From Otis tarda (lineage: Eukaryota > Chordata > Aves > Otidiformes > Otididae), in contig CM048553.1 of assembly GCA_026413225.1 (NCBI GenBank), forward strand, positions 42,572,001 through 42,636,000: a stretch of DNA of 64,000 bases, given 5' to 3'. A program made the translations under genes and the position numbers. Positions 1-12,984 of the stretch are shown piece after piece (the first letter of the stretch is position 1; every line of letters begins with the position of its first letter). Below the pieces are notes generated by a model. It was not told where the DNA came from, ran no database searches, and was given only the letters and a program-made list of their open reading frames with translations.

Positions 1-1089
1 CAAACACATTGTATTTTAAACATTTCCTTTAGCTACTACCTAACAACACACACAGTAGTAATACATACACGAAGTCACAAATAGTGCACATGCAGGCTTA
101 TAGTCTAGTGCTTAACTATTTAATTGGGTATCCAAATGCGATCTTTGCTAAAAAGCATCCATCATATCCAATGACAATGGCACTACATTTTGTAGTGTAA
201 ACTCTGAAGAACAGACTCGGTTGAAATTAAAAATAAAATATGACTTTAGAATTAAGAATATTGCATTATTTCAAATATTTAGGCTTCCTCATATCATTTT
301 TATTAGATTATTGTTGATTTTATTTAGATAAGTGTGAATTAGTTTTCATGGCAAGGAGCAGGAAAGATGAATTTTTCTTATCTTAGTAAAAAAGGCTGAC
401 TATATTCTGTTAACTAAAGAGCATTATAAACTTACCTAGTGAACCAAAAAAGACATAGAATTTATTTCTGTTTCATGGCATAATTTTAATTCCATTCATA
501 AGAATTAAAAGAGAAATACTGCTAATGAAGCTTTAGGTAATTTAATAGAATTAGTACATAGAGGTAAATATTATACATTCTACAATCTCTGCAGATTTAC
601 AAAGTATCATTCAGATTTTAAAATTAACAAAACAAACAGAACAACTTGATTCTTATTTACATAGTGCTCATTTATCATGCTTTGCTTGCTGAGAAAGAGT
701 ACAGAGCCAAAACGAAACTGGATACTTGAATTTTTATGTGGTAAAACAGTTGTTATTTATGATTTTTAATATGGTGTATTTAAGTCATACCCAGAGACTA
801 AATAAAAGCTTATCAGCAGACTACCACTATAAAACACTTAGTGTATCACTAAAGAACATTAGTTAGCAAAATTATCTTTCCAAGTTGAGTATTAGACCTG
901 GAAGCTAAGCAAAGAGCTTAGGTCCAAGTATTGAACTTCAGTCAGTAGCCCTGTATCTCACTTAAATACAGTTCTCTCTAAACTACAATTCAGAGGCTAA
1001 TTTAGCTCCATATTCTAAAATTTCCTCACACAGAAATACCCTGAGGACCATAAAGACTTATGTACAGATTTACATCCACCTAAACTTTT

Positions 1090-1125
1090 CTCTCTCTCTC
1101 TTTTTTTTTTTTTTTTTTTTTTTTT
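1090..1125. repeat. CT microsatellite followed by poly-T
   Basis: A short CT repeat (1090-1100) runs directly into 25 T (1101-1125). It is intronic and likely to vary in length. No LINE or SINE body was recognised beside it. Confidence 0.9.
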
Positions 1126-3324
1126 GCAAAGTGAGCTGGTATCAAGAATGAAAATTCTACTGAGAGAGACGAAATCCAAATACTAAAATTTATTAGTCCA
1201 CAACTGAACTGTTATCATTTTTTTTCCAGTTGAATTTATGTGCTGGCTGTTTTAACAAGTAAAATAGAGCCATTCACAAACTGAAGTGTCTAGGGACCAA
1301 CCAGATCTGAGCTGTGCTCTTAAAGAAAATAAAGAGATACATAAAATGTCATTCTCTATCATGGAGAGACACATTTTTAGTAGGATCAGGAAGATAATGA
1401 CATCATTGCTATTGTCAAATTTTCTGTAGCAATGTCTTTTGGCAGATGGATTGGGAGAGGCAAGTGAAATTCAGTTTGACTTTTTTTCCCCTAAGTCTCC
1501 TCTTAAGAATCAATAAGAGGAAAAGAAGTTAGCATTTCCCCTGAGCCACTTAATGAAGAATTTAGGTTGGTCTTTCTGCTCAAGGTGACAGTGGAAGCCA
1601 TGCTATAATACTCTATTATATGCCACGAGAAGAACTACTTTTATTTCGCTTTTTTTTGCCTCATTTTCACTTCTCTACCAACTGTTTCAACACTGCTATA
1701 TTCAATCTCAAAATAAATAGTAATGTCTTGCTGTTACAACACAAGAATCTTCAGCTTTTGTTAGGACACCAATAAAAACTTTACTTCCTTGACATGTTAC
1801 CTTTTTCACTGTTACCTTTCCCTGTTCTGTGGTGTTTCAATTCTCCTTTACTGTCAATGACTTGTATTACAAAACAAAGGCAAATAAATGAGTGTCTTTT
1901 CTTTTGTGGGTCTTCTCAGATTATATTTTTCTGAATAAAAACATGCTTAGAATTATATCAGCAAACAGGAAGGACTGAATAGGAAATAATCTGGATTTCC
2001 CTGTTACTCAGTGTATAGAGTTTTCTCTCTTTTCTAGTATGACCGCAACAATACGACTTAGCAGTCTAGGAGGACCAGATGTAATGCCTACTTGTAATGT
2101 CTACATGCTTCAAAAATAGCTGGAGACCCAATGTTCAGCTAGGAACAGCAGGAGTTTCCATAAAGTCCATATACTCCAGACCACTCCACAATTTTTTTTT
2201 AATCTTGTTTTTTTTTTTAATACAGAAGTATAGAATTATTTGGAAGATGAGAACACATATGTGTGAATTGGCTGCTGAGGACTTGATCAAAACTTTTAAG
2301 AGTTTTACCCAAAAGGAAAACATTACTAACAAAAGATAACAGATTTGCTCAAATTATCCACAGGACTGAAAATATTAACAAAGGCTAAAGTGTTTGTCTG
2401 AAGATCATTATAGCTCTGATACATTATGGCTGGATAGTGGGCTTAAACTGTGTATTGGTATTGCAATGGCATTCTTCAGTAAACAGCACTGAAAACTGCC
2501 AAAAGTGCACAGCAAATTTTGATTTGTACTGCATAATTAAAATTCCTAATACATTTTTTGTATCAAAAAGCTGTGAAATAGAAGTCAGTATAGACAAAAA
2601 GTACTTTTTAAATTAAAATCAGTATTTCAACTGCTCAAAAACTTTTCTTTCAAATATTATTTAATTCAGACTATGCATTCTGAAATCACAGCTTAGCAGC
2701 TTACTGCTATGTGAAGATTTTCAGTGAGAAAGAAAAGTATCTATCTCAAACAGAAAACTTGTTTTATCAATGATGATGTACAAATACATGTTGATTTAAA
2801 AGGGCTTTATGAAATATTCCTTTCACAGGAGAAATTCCCATTGCACTCAGCAGAAGTTTTGCCAGGATAATGACCATTAAAATGAGGTCTTACTAATTTA
2901 CTGTTGAAATTCATATTTCTAAAAAAATTAATTAAGAATATTTCAGGTAACATACTTGTATCTGAAATGTAATTATCTTCTTTTCTAACATTTTAAAATA
3001 TAATTATTAGATAATATCATGATTGTTCATATCGCAAAAAACTACAACTGGCAGACTATAAGACTGCCACCCCATCACGAACAGCTCCTCTGTTTCCTTA
3101 GTGCGGGCCCTGTACATGAGTGGAGGCACTCTCAAGAGTAGATCAATTGACAGTAAAGCTGAAGAAACAAAAGAGTGGACTTTTTATCTGGAACAGGACA
3201 ATAAGGTTTAAAAACTTGTAATTTGTTAGGTTTAATTTAAGTTAATGTTTGATTTTGTTGCAAGCACAACATTACCTGGTCGTAGTCTTGATCCCGGACC
3301 TTCAATATAATCTCTATTATTATT

Positions 3325-3347
3325 AAAAAAAAAAAAAAAAAAAAAAA
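3325..3347. repeat. Poly-A tract
   Basis: There are 23 consecutive A on the plus strand, so poly-U in the NEK10 pre-mRNA. The tract is intronic and no retroposed element was recognised upstream of it. Confidence 0.9.
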
Positions 3348-3889
3348 GTAGCTTTAATCCCTGATTCCTCATGTTTCCTCTAAAGGAAATCTGTCCAAAT
3401 TCACTCATTTTTAACTGTGCATTTGTAAGTCACAAAAAGGCTTTCAGTCTATGTGTCCAAAATAGCATGATTTCCACTAAATAAAAGCTAGATTCCATTC
3501 TTTTCCCTGATCACTTTTTAGTCTGGAAAGTACAAAAACCAATAGACAGGATTTTAATGTTTACAACTCAATAATCCACTATATTACACATTATATTGCA
3601 TTTGTGCATGTTTAAGGGCATTTCAATTAACACATTATATGGATGCAAAACATAAAGAATAAAGTAAATATTGTCTAGTGGATATAAACAGGAGTAATAA
3701 TGCATACAGTACTAGAAAGCACTGTAGTAAAGTAGTAGAAAAGTACCAGTTCTAGGAAAAAAATTAATATTACATCAACAAGACAGCAATATCTCCACAT
3801 CAGAAATATAGGTCCAGAAGTTTCAGTGCTAGCTTCTGCTCTATACTGAACACAAATACTGTCCCAGCCTGCAGATTTCACTAGCTGAG

Positions 3890-5560
3890 GTAAGCAACAA
3901 TAAATGGCTACAGACTGATGGGGAACTAAAAGAAGGTCCTGATGGATGGCAGCCTCAACAGCCCTCGCGTGGCAAGAATTGGTATATATTTTTTAGGCAG
4001 CAGGGAAAATTATAGTTGCAAGGAGTAGTTATGAAGAAAGATAAGGACATAGTTTTGCTAATGTTTATGTGAGGGACAGCAATGGAGAAAAAACAAATGT
4101 GCTTGCTTCAATGCTCAAGCATTAGGAGACTTCCATTACTGCCTGCAGCAGGAGTGAAACTGGAAAGCTAGTGAGTGATAAGGAACTGACTGGATGGTGA
4201 TATGCTAAGAACAACTCTGAAAGTAAATATAAAGTATTGCATTTGAAGTAATAGGAAAAGCACAACCAGTACAAAGAATACACATAGAAGATACCAAGGT
4301 TGATGGTGGGGCTGCAGAAATGAAGGTAGGGCTGGAGAAATGTTTCTCACAGCAGTGTTCTGAATGGGCATTTGAGTGACTAGAATGCACATATCAAAAC
4401 CAGGGAAGATGTTACATGCACGAGAGTCTTATGAACCCAAGCAAGATTTTTAGCAGTGTATATTGATAGGAAAGGTTATATCTTAGAGGTGCCAGGCAGA
4501 AAGACATATTCTGAATGCAAGAACTTTGAGAGATGTGCAAATTAAAGCAGATGCTCAGATGTCAAAGTATTGGTGAGGATGGATGTTATTTTTGAGAATG
4601 ATCAAAACCTGAGCTAATGGGTAGGACTTCAGGTACAAGCAATTATGACAGTCCTTTTAGTTATGTAGTACTCAACTGCATGGCCACATGGGCACGAAGA
4701 CATCTTAGAGAGATGAGCAAAAATTTAGTATAGACAGAGAGAAATACATCTGTTGCTGCAGCTAAATTCATTATTTGCAGCACAATTTTGCAGGTAGATG
4801 AATACGTAGACACACTTGTACAAGCAAAGACAAGAAGCAGAAGAAAAGACAAGAGAATCAGTGATAAAGCCATGTGTAACATCCAGAGGGAATTAGATTA
4901 ACAGATAGCTAGTATCCTTCTAAATGGTCCATAAGAGTAGTTTCAAAAGATAGAGAGAGAATTAGAAAAAGATAGTCAGAAAACATGATTTCAAGCAGAC
5001 AAAGATAGCGCCAATGACAAATAGCAGATCAAGAAAATAAAGGAACTATGACTTGGAAGAGGTCATTAAACAGCTTAGCAAGAGTTGCTATAGCAATATT
5101 CCTTAAGTAAAAGCTAGCTCAAACGGGGTCTGTGGAGAAACAGGAGAGAAATTAACGCCATTATTACAAATACTTACCTAGTTAAGTTAAAGGTAAGAGA
5201 AAAAAAATTGTTCAGGAAGCAGATGGAGCCAAGAGTGATTTGGGTTTTTTTTGCCTGATGTGAAAGAAAATGAAGAAACAAAGAGCAGAGTCTATGAATA
5301 AGAGTGGTGCCAAGGAGATCAGAAAAAATAATGGTTGGTCAAGAATGTGTTTGATAATAAAGTAACAGAAAAAAAAAGGAAAGATTTTTACAAGGAGAAT
5401 GGGGATGGCCATGCCATATTCAGGTTTGATTTGTTTCCTTTTTGAAAGAAATGATTCTAGAGGTCCAAAAATAGATATCTACATTTATATAGAAGGTCTG
5501 GAGGAGTTTAAAAGGGAGAAGATATTACTCTATACTGTCAAATGCACAAACACATTTTTC
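3890..5560. other. Unidentified purine-rich segment
   Basis: The plus strand is visibly rich in A and G, with long stretches almost free of C (for example 4140-4380 and 4900-5120). This contrasts with the surrounding AT-rich intron. The sequence has no clear terminal repeats and no long coding frame. It may be an old transposon fragment or part of a non-coding transcript. I could not assign a family. Confidence 0.35.
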
Positions 5561-8500
5561 TATAGAAAAACAGCCACTTAAAAATGCAAAAGAGTATTTG
5601 GCTAAACAACTAATGTCAGTTTAAGCTGATGTAGCAAGGTCTACCTTTAAAACTATTTATCAGTTTAATGTCAGTCCTCAAATTACTCATGTAAAGCCTC
5701 TGAGTGCAAAAACCCTCAAACAATATCCTCAAGCAGACTTAAGTGTTATAGGCTGAGATAAGATGAAGTCGTAGTGACAAGTAAGGAAACATTTCACGAA
5801 GGCAACTGCACAACTGTTCCACTGTGAAACGACCAACTGGAATTGGTCATAACAACGATCAATTATATAATCTATATTAAAATCACAAATCGTACCTACC
5901 TAATCTGAGGTTGTCTTTCAGAGGCACTAAAACTTCGTTTAATTATACCTGAAATAAATGCATAAATATTATCTCTGCATTCAAAATATATACACACACA
6001 CATTAATATTTTCTATATCCCAGACATGGTGTCAAAATAACTTTTAAAAAGCAGTATTAAACAAACTCCAAACTCCCATTTGACTATGGAGTTGCTGCTT
6101 GATATAACAAATATTTGCTTACTTCTTAACTAAAATCTCAGCCCTGCATAGTATTTTAATAAATACTTACAGAATTTCATAGAAACTAATAACATATGCT
6201 GACTAGATGTCCACAGAAGACGAATCTGGATTTGCATTAAATAACTACCAGTTCACAGTTATTGCTAATACTGTGGGCACAATATTGTCTCTAGTCTGGA
6301 TAAAAAGTTAAAACACTCACCCATTTTCTCAGAGGACCTTTGATGTGTTGCCTAAGCCTTGTTCTACCACAGTTTTATTGCCACCACTCTATTAGCTAAC
6401 TATTCAAACTACTACATAGTACATTTACATCTTAAATAATCCCACAGATTTTAAGACCTTGAAGACAGAGGTATGAATGGTTACTGGTCAAACATCTAAT
6501 CAGCAATAAAACTGAACCTAAACATTTATGTCATTTATTGCATAGTGCCAAAAAATGTGAAGAAGGAGCGGTAAAGTTTGACGATATATTTATTATTTAT
6601 GTACTTGGAAAGCATTGTCTTGAAGCAAGTATTTGTCTTAAAACTTTCCTATAAAACCATCCCTTTGATAGTAATTTTGATATCTGAGATCACTCTCTCC
6701 TATAAACGTCATCTCACTTCAAATGAGGAATAAGTGTATGTTTAAATTAAATGACATTTCAGGTAACTGAAGGTCTGAGTAGTAAGATCAGGAAATTCTA
6801 CAACAATTTTCCTGTACAATTAATGCATTTTAATATAATACCCTGCATCTTTGCCTATATGAGATGTTTTTCCACAGTAGTATCATCACAAACATTATCA
6901 TATAACAAAAACAGGTATCTGATCACTCAAAGAGTAGCTAAGGAAAAAAAAAAGATTTTATGCCAAGCTTACACTAGTTTTCCCACTGTTAGTCTTGTTA
7001 CAGCAGTTATATTAGTTCTAGAGCAGCAGTAGAGGACTTTCAGAGAGCAAACACATTTCTGAGAGTCTTAAATCTTTTCTTTACGTTCAAACACACTTTC
7101 TGTTGTGCTCTGAAATACATTGCTCCTATTTTTTCTCCTTTTCTGAGATCCTTTGAACTAAAAAAAAAAAATCCTGAAGGAGGCTGGCATCTGTCACACA
7201 AAATTCACTTTAAAACCAAAAGAAATGATACAACTTTAGGCCAAATCTGTCTCCCTAAAAAAGAAAATACACAGACAGAATGAAAGAAAAAAAGAAACAG
7301 TATTTTATTCCTTGCTAATGCTTTGCTTAGTTGAAACTCGTACTAGTTAGCCCCAAAAGAAGTTTTTATAAAAGCAATTGATTTATGTAATAGCAAATAA
7401 ACTAGGCCCAGGAAAACAGATAGGAAAATACAGTCTCCACTGTCTAGAAAGTGAAGAAGGCCTTTGGAAATGAAAAAATATGATTGTGTCTATTCAAGGA
7501 ACAGATATTTTACCTGCTTAGGATGCAAACACAATAATACAAATACACAAGTAGCTCTGACTGAACTTATTGCTTGGGGTAAGGATTCCAAGTTACAATC
7601 TCAGACACTCTATTATAACAAAGACTATAATACAGGAATAGATGTGAAAAAATCTGTAACAAGCCACTCTGCTAGAAAGCTAAGTCTGAACACAGCTGTT
7701 TGCTAGAATTTTAAAAACAGCTCCCCTTTCCAAGTATTCATATACAAAATTGAATTTCAAATACTATGCCCTTTGGCTGTTTCAAATAAATGGTCTCTCT
7801 ATCAGTAAAGAGCTCATATCCAAATTTTCTTGATCAGTTTGATGACTCACCACATTTGACTTGCTAATCTGCCAGCTTATGAGTGGATTTACAAGTGCGT
7901 GATATTTCACACCAAAGAGTCTGTCTCACCACTCACTGTACCTGGCAGAGATGCAATATTTTCTGATTCATATGCTAAAGTTAGAAAAATACTTACTAAT
8001 GCTAAAAAAAACCCACCAAACAACCAGAAATCATGCTGCAGAATATCAGTAAACAATAGCCAACATCCTTCAGTGCCCTTTTTATTGCTTATTTTTATGT
8101 TAAAGACCCACCCAGCAGCTATAACTGAGAGAGGAGTTTCTTTACGAAACTCATTTATTCTTTTATTCAATAACTAAGCACAAGGAGACTCCGACACCTA
8201 AAAATCATTGTAACAAACACATGCATGTCTGTATACACACACCCATGAAGACCAATGACTTTAGTTATAATCCTTAGTCTTTTGTGTAAGAGTTATGCTA
8301 ATCATACAAAGCCAGACAGGTAGTAAGAAACAACACACAGACGCGTAGGAAAGTTAACTAATATAAATCATGGAGCACATACTGCATAGTTCAGCCCAGG
8401 GTGTTACCTGGACCATATTTCCTTTTACCGTGGTTATTCCTTTGACATGGATGGGAAGAGCAAGGCAACATATGTTTTGTTCAAATGCCTTGCAAGAGGG

Positions 8501-9650
8501 AATTTCTCAGTTCAAGACAATCTCAAGGAAAATTAAATATAAATCCCTCCGCCTCTCTCCTGTTTTGTGCTATCCTTGTTGGAATGTGAAAGATATACAA
8601 AAGCCAAAGCTTTTGATTCTCGTCAATCTCCTGATCCTGAATAGCTCTATGAAGATGTATATAAAAAATGAGGCATCAAGCATTCTACTGGCTGCTACTT
8701 TGGTCTTCAACAGCTGATGTAATTAAAGCCACTTCTAAGGCTTTAACTTTCTAACACACATTGACATCAGTGCAAATCATACAAATACATTCTAATATGC
8801 AGTTTAGTGCAGGCACCTAAACACATAATTTCAAGAAAAGAGTTGATAACACAATATGAGTTCAGGAAAACTTGGGAAGGCAGTAACTTTTGCTTTGGCT
8901 TTCACGTTTACTTCACTGGTATCTAAAAAAAAAAAAAAACCCTCTGAAAACACTTTCAAGTTTGATCAGACTGACAGTAAAACTGAATGAGGATTTCATA
9001 TTAGCAGAAAACTTCAGTCCATCTCCTTGAATGAAATGGAAGCAGTGGAAGTGCTTTTTTGAATGACAGCTTAATGATCTTTTCAGGATAAAGGTCAAAT
9101 TACCTTTATTTATACAAAATACTCTTAATCATCTGCCCTTTAAATCACTGTACACTGGAATGGACAGTCACAACAATGTTAATAAAACTGTTTTGCAGAG
9201 CAAACAGAATTACTTTTTTTGCTCATTAGTAGTGCCATGTGCAGCAACACAAGTTGCCATAAACACACTTTAAGCTTAATTCAAGCATCATACAGGAAAA
9301 CCAGGTCTTGTTAGATTTGTTGTCTTCGATAAAGTCCCATTAAACTGAGGTCTAAAGAGAAATCTGAATCTTTGACAAAGTCAAATTGGGAAAAACAAGC
9401 CTACAAAACACTGTAAGACCTCAAAAAATCTTCACTGACTGCCCGTTGCACAAATTACGGGTTTCCTGATGCAATAATAATTTTCAACAAATTTCCTAAG
9501 CTTTCCCCTCACAATCTAAAGAACCATGTATAGCAGACATGAGAACATCTTACCCCCAAGACCTACCAAACTATCTAAATGTCTTAGGTAAAGAAGACGT
9601 ATCTTCCCAAATCATCAAATCCACCAAAGAATACTACTGGTCTGAATTAT

Positions 9651-9670
9651 AAAAAAAAAAAAAAAAAAAA
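9651..9670. repeat. Poly-A tract
   Basis: A run of 20 A is followed by short A-rich and C-rich stretches. It is a simple repeat in the NEK10 intron. Confidence 0.88.
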
Positions 9671-12623
9671 CCCAAAAAAAACAAACCCACCCCATCTCTG
9701 ATGACAGAACTTGCAAGATAAGGTAGCTGCCTGCAATTACATTCAAATTTTGAATGAAAATACTAGCTCCAGACAGCAAGTGACATTACTGAATGGGTAT
9801 TTATTTCCTACTGTATTTATTGTTATCCTCAAAGATAGATATAGGAGATCCTTTTAGAGTTACATCACTAGAACATCCTTCTGGCAGATCTGTGGTCTTT
9901 GTATTACACGGTAACTCTGAATAGTATTGCATTGCAGAAATTTTGGCAAGAAAAAGTCCTGAATCTCAACATCTTTGCATATTGGTCACAAGTCAGGTAA
10001 GTTCAGAGATTCCTCCAAATACTGCAAACATATATTAAACTACAAGGTAACAGAAAAACTCTTAAGCAAGATACAGCACAAAAATGGGAGTGCATTCAGA
10101 CTTCTTAGCCCCATGAAAAGCTAGTAGCTGAGCAATTCTGAAAGGGACCGACCTATTGTATGCTTACCTTTTTATTGTGAGGAAGGTCAGAAGGCAAGTA
10201 CATAAAATCCTAGGGACTAGGGTCTTCTAATAGCATATTTTACACAGAACTAGTCTTTCAATGTATTTAGGACATTGTCTGATTGCAGTGGAAATGAACA
10301 TAATGCAAGGAAACGGTATTTTCCAAAAAGTGTACCCAGATATAGAATAAACTTTTAAACTCTCTCTCATCCAACTGACAAACTAGCTCTACTGGACTAC
10401 AATGCACTAAGAGATACCACGTATCTTTCTGCTATTTGTTTTACCAGCAGAAATGAAGATACAGTTACACTGTAAATCAAAACCAGCTAAAACCCTCTTC
10501 AATATGACTAAGCTAACGTAAAGTTGGGAACCTTCTTAATTTTAAAATAAGAACAATAATGTAACTAATAAGCTGTACTCATCCCATCACTCTTTGTTGC
10601 TTTTTGACTCAATGTGTCCCCATCCTCTGATCAATCTTCATAATTTCATAATTTTTGTGGCTTGACAAAACCATGGCTGATAATTCATACACCGCTAGCC
10701 ATTTATTGGCCATGAATGGAGCACAACCCCAGCAATATCCAAGTATCCTGAATTTGTAACACCTTTTTTAAAAAAAGCTATCTTTTTTTTTCCCTGAAAA
10801 TAAGAAAAAAAATTGCCAGCATTAATTACAACTGATCTACAACGCTAACTTCAACATTAAGTAGAAACTACAGGTGATCTGAGAATGTGTAACTGCAGAA
10901 TTATTTTTCTGAAAAGCAATCCTTATGTATCTACCTATCATTTAAATTCTATACTGGGAGAAAAACGGGCAATGACTTCTAGAAATGCTGATCAAAGTTA
11001 CTGGAATTAATAGGAATCGACTGGATCTTTCCAGTTAAAATATTTCATTAAATCAATGGAAATCTGGCACAAAAATATTTAAATACTAGAAAGAATTGAC
11101 GTATTGTTAATGTCCAAATCTTAACAAAGAAAAATTAACAACAAGGAAATAATTACCAATAACACTTCAGGTGTGACAAGTTACAATTTGATTTCAAATG
11201 TCTGTGTACAATGCTGAACTAGCCCACAAAGAATTCAATTTCCAGGAGATGCACAATGTGTTACTCTTCAGTATAAATACCAAAATACACCAAAATAGAA
11301 CACTGCCTCCACAGGCTGCTTTTTCTCAAAACATCCCTTCTGTGCAGCCCCTCCCACAGTCAGACAAGACTTCCCTGTACCCTGTAACCTTCTCTTGTTA
11401 CTCTTTTTTTTTTTTCCTTCTTTTTTTCTTTTTTTTTCCCTAAAGAAAACCTTTATAATAAACTCAGAGGTGGCTAAGCACAGATCCTTCAGTCTTTAGA
11501 ATGGCTGGCTATCCAGTTGTAATTAGCAAATCATACTTATGGATTTTAAGTAGAATTATGAAATCATTTATTTACCCTGCACAAATGACTAAACATTTAA
11601 ATTACAAGCAGTCATATTTCTTCAGTACCTGAGACAAAATCTGAAGAAAAATCAGCTAGCAAATAGCACTACAAAGAGATGAAGTAATGTTATTCTACAT
11701 TTTTTGAAGCCTGGGACCTTGAAACCATAAAATTTGTTAATCTTCAGACAACTACATTCCCTTTATCTTTTAAAAGGACAGTTTAAATCATCCACAGATT
11801 TTCTGTCAGAACTTCATGGGATGACTGGAAATCTCAAATTTAACTCAGCTGTAATATGAAGCTTTTTCTTCTAGTATAAAATGCTCTTTGGTTTTCCTCT
11901 AATCAGAAGCCTGTCCCATTTAACAGGTTGATCATGGTAGCTCAGCATTTAGCAGGTATCTCACCATAGTTAAAGATGTCTCATATATCTTTTTTTTTTA
12001 ATTTTCATATTTAGACTATAATCCAAAAAGCTAATACTTAAGACAACACCCAGCAGAGCTGGTGCTTTTCTATCCGATTACCATAAATAACTACAGGCAG
12101 AATTAATGCTGTGTTTTTTCACATAATCCTTTCCTAATTCAAATCTAATCATTAAGCATTCCTTCAGTTCCATTTAGTCAATTAATCTAGACAGCTAAAG
12201 CTTGCCTCTTTCAACGTACTTTTTTACTCCATCTAACAGGGCACTCAATTTACTCATTTGCATAGCATTACTGTTACTGAGACAGAAGTTTTCACATCAT
12301 CTTCCTTCTGTTTCTTATCAACACTAGTTATCTTATGCTTCAAATCTAAAAACACCTTCTTCCTCAAGTTGCCCAATAATATTCTAGTTTTCATAGGCAA
12401 TACTTTCAAAATATAGGGACAAGCTACACAAAGAAAGTGTGATGCAAAATGTATTATACTGGAAATTGCTGCCACAGAGGCACAGTAATTTTAGTTTTCT
12501 TTTGCTTAGGACCCACAATAGATCATGAACTTGCAACAAATCATGAAATACCCTAATATTTTAGAATAAACCATTACTTTGCTGTTAGGAAGTAGTGTAC
12601 ACTTTATTCTTAAGGAATCTTAC

Positions 12624-12710
12624 CAAAACCAGACTCTTTCAAATGACTTGAACTGGAGCTGCTCGAGTTGTCCAATATGTCCAGCTCATCATCTAATTCA
12701 GATAACATAT
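12624..12710 (-). CDS. NEK10: NEK10 exon o (polyserine linker, last exon in the window)
   Basis: The exon has 87 nt: two bases completing Asp, 28 codons, and one base of the next codon. It encodes MLSELDDELDILDN, a run of seven Ser, then HLKESGF. The DDELDI and polyserine followed by LKES are typical of NEK10. The acceptor is TGTGCAG and the donor TTTTG/GTAAGA, phase 1. The open phase at the end shows that further coding exons follow to the left of the window. Confidence 0.93.
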
Positions 12711-12800
12711 CTGCACAAAGAAAAAGGAAAGCAAAGAAGCTTTTAACCCACCTCTGACCAGCATAATAGTGTTCCTGATGCTTCTTTTGCTAAAGACTAC
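12711..12800 (-). other. NEK10: 90-bp NEK10 intron between exons n and o
   Basis: This is a very short intron with the donor GTAGTC and the acceptor TGTGCAG. It interrupts the codon for Asp (phase 1). It is the shortest intron in the window and near the lower size range for vertebrate introns. Confidence 0.92.
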
Positions 12801-12984
12801 CTCTCTCAGAGTTCTCTACAGTGCTGTGATCCTCTACCAGAATTTCTTCATATGTTCTTTCCTCATCTTTTCCACATGCAGATTGACAGCTTTCTGCTGG
12901 GAGGTCAGTATTTTCTGAAAATTCACTTTTGCAATTGGCTGTTCCACTGCTGTGGCTATGAAGACTCAACATCTCATAATATTT
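12801..12984 (-). CDS. NEK10: NEK10 exon n (acidic Ser-rich linker)
   Basis: The exon has 184 nt, 61 codons plus one base of a Gly codon that becomes part of Asp with the next exon. It starts KYYEMLSLHSHSSGTANCKS and continues with SEFSENTDLPAE, GKDEERTYEEIL and VENSER. The order of short motifs (KSE-SE--DLP, GKDE-R--EEIL, -ENSE) matches the NEK10 region after the kinase. The segment is probably disordered and rich in phosphorylatable Ser/Thr/Tyr. The acceptor is TTGTCAG and the donor AGAG/GTAGTC. Confidence 0.93.

Larger units (their letters stand above)
1..12623 (-). other. NEK10: NEK10 intron after exon o (3' end outside the window)
   Basis: I scanned both strands for the C-terminal NEK10 segments and saw no convincing exon. 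The stretch is AT-rich, with homopolymers at 1101-1125 (T), 3325-3347 (A) and 9651-9670 (A). Open frames here are short and do not resemble proteins I know. The part at about 3.9-5.5 kb differs in composition and is listed separately. A small exon could have been missed. Confidence 0.75.

Noticed and set aside
7907..8170. Minus-strand frame with hydrophobic stretches, considered as a membrane peptide
   Set aside because: AT-rich chance frame, overlapped by an equally long plus-strand frame, with no splice or promoter context.
12254..12475. Minus-strand frame next to exon o, considered as a further NEK10 exon
   Set aside because: No similarity to the expected C-terminal NEK10 sequence and no good splice pair in the right phase.
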